Origin: Opisthorchis felineus
Lineage: Eukaryota; Platyhelminthes; Trematoda; Opisthorchiida; Opisthorchiidae
Assembly: GCA_004794785.1 (NCBI GenBank)
Contig: SJOL01009574.1
Coordinates: forward strand, 641,868-705,867
DNA length: 64,000 nt
Direction: 5' to 3'
The notes under the pieces are model-generated. The model did no database searches and had not been told where the DNA came from. It saw only the letters and a program-made list of their open reading frames with translations. The translations under genes were made by a program, and so were the position numbers. Shown piece after piece: positions 48,806 through 59,200 of the stretch (positions within the stretch are counted from its first letter, which is position 1; each line of letters opens with the position of its first letter).

Positions 48806-51800
48806 GTGAGTTCCACTCATTTTGGGCGTGGTCGCAAGTTATCCCGTTACACCATATGTCTCATGTTCCTTCCTTTTCACTTTTCACTTTTCAGTGGACT
48901 GATCCAATCACCGTACAATGCTCTCTCTTAGGACTGCTCGAAATCGCACTTTGCTGAGAGACACGAGTTTTAAACCAATCATAAAAGAGTAACGTCTGAC
49001 AGTTTAAATGAATATAGGTAAAAAAAAGACTGAATTCGCTTTTCAATAACTTGCCTGAAATAAAACGAGATATTAATCACAGTAGGGATGAACAGCTTTA
49101 GATTCTGGCAGTTGGCGAAGGGATACCTGGTGAACAATCGATATGAGCTATTGGATGGTTGGTTGTTACTTCAGGAGCAATCTCTTCCTCACTTCTAGTT
49201 TTACGTTCCCTCTAGAAACTCTCGAGTCCCATTGTCGAAATGTAATAACGGTATTTTCCTCAGCTTAGTTCCCGGTCTGAACCTCCCAAGCTAGCGTTCC
49301 CGTCAAAACAACCACCAAAGGTGTACAACGTATATTAACGCCCAAAACCGAGTCAAGAACACCTGTACAGCGCTTCATATGTATGGTGTAAGCAGCGACA
49401 ACTTTCTGGAAATTCTGACGCCTTCTGAAAGCGCCATTGGCAACCGGCATTCGGCCAATACTTGGTCATGATTGGCTGTTGGGTCCAGACTTTCGACCAA
49501 TCAGATCTCGGCTTGATGCCACACAGGCAAGCGTCCCGAACTTTTGGCCAATCTTGTGCGGGATAGGCTCTGGGCCGTAGCAGCGCCCAACTGCGAGCGG
49601 TAAAGCGGGATCCATGCGGAATTCCGCCTAACACGAAATGTATGATGTTTACTTCCGCTTGTGATACCCATTTGGGTTTTGCTGATGCCGTGGCTTCCGA
49701 CCATAGGGCTGGCCTGTTTGTCTAATATCGTTTGATGAGATCATTCCAAGGATTTTCTCTATAAGGAGAAACTGTTTTGATTTCTTTGAGCCTCAGTAAC
49801 CACTGCGCCTGGGATGAGTGTGAAGATAGACGGCTAGTATTGTTACTTTCGATAACGTGTGTGTGTGTGTGTAATCTTGAAGGACTTACAGGACCAACCC
49901 TTGTGCGGTTCCCCCGGATATGCCAAATATTACGTGAAGTAGACTTATCATAATTTTGCCAACTAAGGACGAAACTCCCAGCTGCAAACAACCATGGAGA
50001 GCGAACTCTCGTGTTGTCGCTGCTACCAACTTTCTAAGAATGTACCTTTTTATTGTAAAAATCACATTTCTAACTCTCAAAAGTAGCACCATGATGATGG
50101 GTCAATCCAATCAAACTCTGAGCCGTGAGCTAACACTTAAGATCTGAAACATTGTTTTTCCCTCTACCCATCTCTTTAGAACTGACAGAAAACATGTTGC
50201 GATATATTAACATTTATTTTACCCTCTTCAATCACGGACGTAAAACGTGCAAGTTATACAAACAAAGATTAGTGTTTTAACTAACTACTTTCCTAACTCC
50301 AGTGCCTTAGTGTCGGAAAATGACTCACCAACAGGGAACACAATAGCTTTATTGCGAACAGGCGAGTACAAAGGTCACAAGAGGCCTCGAGATATTTAAA
50401 GCGCGTCTTCGACCTTGATCCAGGCTATCCGATCGGCGTTGGATGAACACTCATTATCGCCGTTCGTTGCTGAATTGATTGGCTGCTTGAGCGTTCAATC
50501 GGAAGCTGGCTTTTCTGTCCTGAATGCTTGACAACTTTCCTACTGCGATTTTGGTGGAGTTTGAGGATCTCAGTAGAATTCGGGAGTTCTGGGATTATTT
50601 TCCGGAATCTGACCTTCCTGACAATTAGTGACAATGTTGAACAGACGCGTGTTGGCTGCTTTCCGCAATTCATGAGATGCAAGCTCAGTTCTCCGTTAAA
50701 GCGTCTCATACCGATCACCAGAGGATTTGCTCTGCACAACCCTTAGCATGGGCTGTCTAATCTATCTGCCTTCTATGCAATCTACGAGTTCTCTTGAAGC
50801 TGCCGAGACGTTTAAGTCGTCAGAGTAGACAGATACCTAGCGGGACGTGCAACAAAATGCATTCCAATTTATGTAGTACAAATTCTGTCGGGGGAACCGT
50901 CTGGTTAAAGATCATATTGCAATCCTACGTCCTAATTAGTAAGGAATTTGTTAGATACTGACCTTTAGATTAGTCCGGTCACTTCCTTCCGAATCTTATT
51001 GCGCAACACAAACCTTCCAAGCGAAGCGATGCGGATCAAATCAAACGTGCAGAAAAACAGTTGAAGCAGACTATTTGATTATCTTGGCATTGATAAGATG
51101 ACTTGCAGAAAGGAAACTACTCACAAGGTCGTTGAAAACTATTCGACAGCCCACAACCGGTTTCGCCCTTCTTGGGGTTCATCAGGTTGAAGAATATCAT
51201 AAACGAGAGATTCAGTTGAAATCGAAGATACAAAAGAAATCGTTCAGCTGTAACACCTACCCGGCACCTAGCTGCCATGCCACCCGAAGGAAGCACGAGG
51301 GATGGGATACTGCCAGGTTGCTCAGGCCTAGGGAGGATAAGTCGAGATGCAGAGGCTGGGTTTGAACCACGGACCTTCCGGTCAGTAAATTCATGCTCTA
51401 ACCACTGAGTCATCTCGCCCTTCCCCCTTCATATGAGTCTCCCGTAAAACCAAATTGATATACAAGTGAGTGCATTTGTCGATGTCTTCTGTCAGTTCTA
51501 ATGCGTTTCGTGGTCCTTGCAGGTTTTTGGTCGAGGCGCTGTTACAGAGTGTGTCAGTGAGATAGGCGTGGGCACTGATGTCACGGGTTCTGATGTTGCT
51601 AACACGTTCAGTGGGCTAGGGGAGAGGGGACGGAACTGATCCCCGTGACATAGCTGCCAGAACAATGAGCGACTTATCATGCTGGTCAGGGCGCTGCTCA
51701 CACGCTTAGTCCACCACGGCAGTACTGACATAGATTATAATGTAATGCCGTGCCGCTCGTCTCGGCAGCGCTAACACATGTGGAGCGCTAAGGGAAGGTA

Positions 51801-54800
51801 AACCAAGATGGAGTGAACGGCGGATACATATGTCGTGCCACAGTGGAGGTCAAACTTATTCACCATGGTTTGCTGCCAAGTCGAACTAGACTACTTTCAC
51901 TGATGTTATGACGTGCCTCAGGTTTTGGTAGTGCGAACACAAGAATGGGGAGCTACGGGGGGTCCCATTGTTTATGTTTGCAAAGAGGGGACGGTTAATC
52001 AACCTATTCAACCAATCAATGGTAGACGGACCAGGTTCAAAGTTTATGCGTCATCTGGGTCAAAGGAAACTTACTGTGAGGCTGCTGTACACGTGGGTGT
52101 TTCTCAGACGGATACATTTTTGTCGTCGGAGGGTACGGTGGTGATCGAAATTAATCGAAAGAGACCATCGATGATTGTCCTGGTATCTCAGCTTGAAAGA
52201 CAAAAGTGCATTCTATAATAGGTTCAAGGGCCCTCATTTAACAAAGCTGGAGCGAAATTGCTACCATCGGTTTTGAAGGCGCTTGGGTAGATGCAGGAAA
52301 AAACGGCCAGATCTCTAATATCAGCATGGTAAAACATCCATCAAAAAGGTAAAATGGGCAGGTTTGTTCTTAAATGTGTGGCCGTGCAAATTTCAACAGT
52401 GGTAGAGGTCTCTGCCAGTACAGTTTCCGACTAATTTGATCGCACTTGATATATTCTCGAAGAGTATGAACCAGCAGAGATTCAGTCTCAACAAAATTAG
52501 CTTGTTTGTTCGCGCACAACCTACACGAATTTTTTTGTTTGCAGTGCGGCAGACTAATGGTTACCACCCTCAATGGAAGGTAAAAGTACGAGGGATCACG
52601 GCCAGACTGAGCGTAAAGTATAAATCTATGGATGGCGATCGATCTGTTCAAGAAATGACTTCGCTGGTTCAAAAGCAAAACGAACAAGCAAAAGATAAGA
52701 TAAAATTAGTGGGGGAAAGCGGCAAGTGATTCGAACATTGAACAAATGGGACCAAAAACTAGTGTTCCCATGAACGACCCCTCAGGAACGATCGTTTTTA
52801 GTCGGTTCCATCACTGGTTCTTATGGGGGGTTTTACATTACATCAAACCTACGAAGGTTTGAAAAACTAACCCAAAATTGCGATTCCAATCACTACAAAA
52901 ACGGAGTTGTTTGTAAAAATTATAAGTTAACCGTGCTTCTTTTCCTTTTGGTCTTGAATTTATTTGATCGTATCAAAATCTGATACCCCAAACACCATTG
53001 GTATAGTCTGAATCAGGCACAGTGAAGTCCGAATGCAGGTGGACGTCATGATGACATCAAACCAACCTCAGGTTCAAAATCCACTTCGAGGGAGAACAAA
53101 TTAGGCAGAGAATCGATCGGTACCGCACATTAATGAGTTTCAGTTAACCATAATGGATGATATGATGGTGCAACTTTGCTCCCGCCTCTGTGACGGCGGC
53201 ATTCTCAACGCTGCCGACGCATCGACTGGCGCCACAAGGACACCATCCCGGAGCGAATGGGGGTGGGCTTCTGAATACAAAAAAGACAGTTTGGCGTCAT
53301 GTATAGACCGTCCATTGAAGTAGATACTTGGAAAACACGCGAGTACGCACACATCCCAATGTCTTACACACCGTACACTTAATGGTTTTGAAGGACGTGT
53401 GAACCAGCTTCGTCAAACCTAAAGCGTACGACGAAAATTCGGTGGTGATGTGGCCAGCAGACTGAACTTCCGCTGATACACAAGCGGCGTGCACATTTTC
53501 ACAGGACATCTACAGCACAGTTGTTCTGGTGTACAGGTTGCATTCATCCTAATCAACAAAACCGCTTTATCACCGCAATTCCCACCGTTTCAATCGGATT
53601 TGCGTGTGCCTGTGCGAACGTGCTTGTCCCCGAAGCCGTATGATGGATCCGTCGCCGCTATTCGGGATGTATGGGAGAGATTTGTGCAGGCGACTGATTT
53701 CCAGTAAAAAATTTCCCCGGTCTTTTCCCGGAGGACGTGTTCAGCTATCGATCCATTCTAGAGGTAGCCAGGTGCGGATTTCCACAAGTAGTTGTTGGCC
53801 TATTATTGATTTCTTGCAAGAACGGAATCAGACAGACTGTCTCTATTTTTGAAACGGTTCGCGTTGTGAAATAAACCCGTGCATACTCAGTGAATCGACA
53901 GCATCTCATGTAGGTAATAGTGAGGTCGGTGTTCCGGTTGATCGACACAGCTTCTCCTGTGTGTCAACTCAACAGAACTCACGAGCCTCCAGGGGGACCC
54001 ACACCCACTACCTCCCGGTCAGTAGTTGAAGACTAAACCGTTCGGCCACGAGCGGCTGATCAGCAGTGATAAGACATCACGGAATTCACATCACATTGCC
54101 ACTCGAGAAGTCTGTCGACACATTGACCTGGTTCTTCATCATAGATTGGCTTCATTTGCGGGATTGAATCTCGTTTGAAATCTCCAAATCTATCAACAAT
54201 ATGAAAGTTGACTTTGTTCATGTTGCTTGTTCGAAGTTGTGTATAGTTGTTGATTTAATTCGCTGCCGGAAATCCTATGGGCATACGGAAGTTATACTCT
54301 TAGGTGAATTTAAATTTGCGTAAGGCAATCAGCTAACACTTTCTCTCCAAGTCTAGCCAAGTGGTTGGTGAATCTCGAAATAGAGATTATCGATCTGGTT
54401 GTTCAATCTATCACAATCTCGGACACTTCAACTGTCATTCTCGTTGGTCAACGTTGCCTATATTCATCGTCGGGCTCTGTATTACTTTATGGGCTTGATG
54501 TAATCGTCGAAAGTGGTTTGCCCATACTTGTAATTTTGATTGATTGATTGATTGATTAATTAATTAATTAATTTTGATAAAACTGACCAGGTGTGCAGAA
54601 TGACTTGTAGAGGTAGCAGAAAGTATTATGATGAAACCCGGCGTGTGCGATTGGAGGAGGATGAAGGCCCGTGTTAATTATCAAATGAGGAAGTACCTTC
54701 TAGCCGTCTGATATTAACGTCAGTTACGCGTCGAGGCCTCCCGAGGACCAGACCAACGGCGAGAAGTTGCCCCCCCCCACCAAACAAGGTCTGCAAGTTG

Positions 54801-56201
54801 GTCAAAATATGGTTACTTGTACATCAATTCAATATAATCGATACTAAATACGGATGTTGAAAATGCGAGTTTTGGATGTTTACCGGTAATGTTGTAGAAT
54901 AAGCATACCATACGAGGCAGAGTGATCAAAATTAAGTAAGAGGTTCCTTTGTATAGAGGTAATACATTACTCATAAGATTGCTGAAAACTCTTCGGTAGC
55001 CCACGACCGGTTTCGCCCTTCTTGGGGTTCGTCATTTAGGCGCAGTCCCCGAGTCTCCGTCAACCTGATGTTCTACTTGAACCCAAATTGCACGAAACTA
55101 GCGAAATACACATTTGCATACCAATTTGGTTTTGATGGGAGACTAACCTGGAACCCAGCTGGATCTCTCGTTTGTGGTGTTTTTATGCAACTGAATGTGC
55201 TACACCAGGCCCCTTCATGTTTCAATTGGTACGATATTCGAGATATCGCTTAAAAACATCATAAACGAGAGATTCAGCTGGGTTCCAGGTGAGTCTCCCA
55301 TCAAAATCGAATTGGTATGCAAATGAGTGTATTTCGCTGAAGAGGTTTCTTCTTGAGAGGCGACCTCACCGATAAAGCTGACGATTGTGCTATTTTTGAT
55401 TGTGAAGAAACGTACAATTGGCTAACATTTTCCTTTTGGAACTAAGTTTATGTGCCGAAAATCACTAAAATTGGCGTGCTTCCCCAAATCAATTAGATAA
55501 TGGTCGCTTACTAGACCACTTTGCTGACATAGCTTCAAACTAGAATAAACCGGTAAACTTTCATTTTACAAAAGCCGATTTCATTGGTACAATTCAGTGT
55601 GTTACGTCATTTATCCCGGCAGTTTTCAGTGCATACTCCTTCTCAATAAAGAACGGGGTCCTGTTTCTTTACTGTTCGGTTATCCCTTTCTTATTCTCCA
55701 AAGAGTAACTATTGTGGAGACATGCGTTGTCTTGACTTGCTTGATATTTTTTTTCCGGCGGGAAAACACCCTGCTCATGACGTTCTTGTCCTAATTCTGT
55801 TTGACTGTTGCTAGAAGGAACCTTTGTAACAAGCCTGTACCTATTCTGTCCGATATGGTGGACAAATCTGACTGAAGAATACCTGAGTACACTGAGTTAC
55901 TCAGTTTAATTCAGGCCAAATTGTGGCTCGAATTTTTTCTAAATATAACTCATCCGAATGGGTGGTGTTCTTTTTGCGAGAATCACGCCATATATCGTGG
56001 CTCACAGGGGGTGGACAGTCGAGTGGAGTACGGGTTGCACCACTCTTGAAAATGCATGACTTTGGATGTCACCCGATGCCAGCCTCGCTTCACGAGGTAG
56101 AGCGACAAGGAGTTTTACGGGACAGGACAATTCGAACTTACACGGACGTAAGGAACGTGGGTATATTAGGGTACTATTCACCATGCGCCCCACTCTGTAC
56201 C

Positions 56202-56273
<72 letters not shown>

Positions 56274-59200
56274 ATGCATCACGAAAGGTTTCTAGGGAGG
56301 GACACTTCTAGCTATCTAAACTGATTGATTCGCATTTCCGTGTTCATTTACCAATTTTCGAAGACGTCCTCAAGTGCCACCCTAATCGTAAATTACGTTT
56401 CAAACACTCCAACCTGGTCTGAAAGGACCCCAAACACCAATAAGGAGTTCATGAAGCCTGTGCTGATTCAGAAAGTGTGAGGACTAAATTTCTACCATTT
56501 CGTTTTGGACTTGTGTCAGTAATTACGGTCGATGCGGAGTTCGCGTCAGGAGAAGAGAACAGGATTAAACTAATGGGCTCCGGATTTCTACTCATCATCG
56601 CGGTACAAACATATGATCTCAAGAAGCACCATAACTATCGTCTCATTCATTCCGCTTTTGTTTTGTTGAGGATGCAACACAAAGGGAGCACAACGCCGTC
56701 TCCCTTAACTTTTTCATGCCCAATTTACTTGTGATTTTAATTGTACTACTCACAAGTAGCTAAAATTGAGACCGTTTATTTCACTTTATCAGATGCACCA
56801 CCTGCATGAAGAGCTTCACCCAAATGTCCAACTTGCAGTCGCATCAACGGCAACATATGAAGGGAAAGCCCCATCGATGCGAGCAGTGCTTCATGTCTTT
56901 TGATACTAAGGATGAGCTGGATTTGCATGTCCAGGCCAAACACTCTGGAAATCGATATGCAAAGGTAGGTTGTTTCCGTTTGGCCGAGCTCATTGTTCAA
57001 CAGGTTAAACAGAAGGATTTAATTAATGCAGCTTCTCTGAGGGGTACCAACTCTCGCCAGTGCATATTTAATAAAGCTTTACGTTGGTGCTGCCAATATA
57101 CGACGTTTTCATAATATGTACACTAACTAATATCATCTTAAAAAATACTACTTGATGATGGTGAAATCTGTAGTCAACTGATATTGATACATGAAATACT
57201 TCCGGGAGAAACTATCCCGCAGATGGTGATCCAAAGCATTCTAAAGGTGGTCCATTTTTAACGATACTGTTTTTCTCGAGAAGGAGCTATTGTTAGCCCT
57301 TCTAAGTTGCTCCCCCAGGAAGGGACACTTGCGAACATTCAGTTGATCAGAAATTTCTATGTATCAGTCTGCAGTTGCCGCTTTAAAAAGGACCGTCTCG
57401 AACAACCGACTAAAAGATAATATCTTCTAGGAGGTACCTTGCTGATGGAATATACTTCAAGGTGCCAACCTAAAGTGGCTTCTTCTGAGAGGCGGTCTCT
57501 CCTGGAAGGACAGACGTATTTAGTAAACCAAGATTTTGTGGTTCATCATACAGCATAGCGAATTTCAGTCTCCAGATGGGCACGCCTATGCTAGGTTGGT
57601 TCCTTTGACTCATGGCACGCTTTAGGTTCGTAGCAATATGTCGGTCCATACAGCTTTATGGAGCAGGACTCCGGTTAGAGGCCTTTCGGTGGCGGGACAA
57701 ACCTCGGTTTGGTGACTTTCAGAATGTGACGACCATGAATAGCTCGCACTAAACTCCGTTATTTTGAACCTGAATTCCATTTTGTGCGTTCATCGCTGAG
57801 ACGCTTTTCGTCACCCCTCCCTTATTTCTTCATATCTAGGTGCTTGTATGTCCGATATGTACCAAGAGCTACAATTCGGAGACTTACCTGGCTAAGCACA
57901 TGGATCGTCACAAAGAGGCTGCGAACACTGCTCCGGCTGATAGTTCCAGACTTCCTGGAACTCAGTCGTCTGTTGATGATCTGTTTGCTGCCAGTTTTCA
58001 CGCCAACCCAATGGCCAGAGCGGCGGCTGCTCTCAGTCTTGGGGGAGCGCACGCCAAACCTGATTCAAATCTTCAAGGTCGTCATCATTCTGCCGCTGCT
58101 GTGGCTGCAGCAGTTCGGTGTGCAGCGGCAGCAGCAGCAGTCTCCGGAGGTGGAAATGTCGGAACCCGTGGTGATCCGATGACCAGACCTTTTTTCAACA
58201 GTGCTGCCTGTTCCATGGGAGAGTCCGGACTCGACACCAGCGGCATCGGATTACACAGCGATCCGGTCAACTACAGTAACCTGCCTGACAATGATCTATT
58301 TCCTCGTATTCCGGGTATACACAACTCTCGGGCAGCTCATCTCATGGCTGCTGCCGCTGCTCAACACCATCAACAGCAACAACAACAACAGCACAACGCA
58401 GCGTTCGGCAAATTGTCGCATTTGGCCAATCCGTTCCAGGAATTCAAGCCACAAACTTCGTTTGGTTTGGGTCATGCGGACCAGTATTCTGCGGACATAC
58501 ACCACAGCTCAACACAACTTCATAATAGCTCAAAGCGCAACGTTAGTGGACAACTTCTGGACAACAGACACCCTTCCAGGTGTCTGAGTGCGTCTGTCAA
58601 TCACACTCCTTCTCCGCATCCTCCATACGTAGAGTCGCCGAGTATGGGAAGCGCCGATCAACAGTTACTCAACTTAACCCAATCACAACCGTTGATGCAG
58701 AATACAAAACAACACCTTGGTCCATCTTCCACGACGTCCTCCTCACCAAACGAAGCAACGGAGCACTACGGAAACCCAGCTTCTCATATGGACTCCAACC
58801 AACAGCGAATTCATCGGACACATCGTTCCGAAACGGTGGAGACCGCAGCTGATGATCCACCTCCCGCTCACCAGCAGCACTGTCCTCGTTTGGATCCGGA
58901 GACGTTCGAACCTGACAGAAGTGGACGTTTAGATCCTAATCGATACAGCATCAAAACTAGTGCGATAAATAACAATTACGACGGACGGATTCCTCCAGGG
59001 CAGTCAAATTCCACTTCTGGCTCTGGTGGGTCCAAAGGGGACTCGGGTCAAGTAACTTCACAGCATGCGACGAACGACAGACTCTCAGCTTACATGATGC
59101 ACCCTCCACCTTTGTCCCCACAAAACTCGCCAAGACTTGACTTGCCACTGGGAGATGGTAAAAGGACAATAGACGATGGATCCAAATTACTAAACCGTAC

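Larger units (their letters stand above)
48806..56792 (+). other. Intron between fingers 2 and 3 (7,987 bp)
   Basis: The borders are GTGAGT at the 5' end and TTATCAG at the 3' end. It separates codon bases 2 and 3 of the Arg in the TGEKPYR linker. The intron carries one copy of a dispersed repeat (49405-49540), a hammerhead element interrupted by a SINE (51115-51485), a candidate tRNA-like repeat (53980-54060), an inverted hammerhead element (54960-55345) and a (TC)n(TA)n tract (56205-56271). No additional finger-coding segment was recognised inside it. Confidence 0.85.

Noticed and set aside
57822..58052. Minus-strand and alternative-frame open frames over the terminal exon
   Set aside because: Shadows of the 966-codon exon caused by its repetitive codon content.
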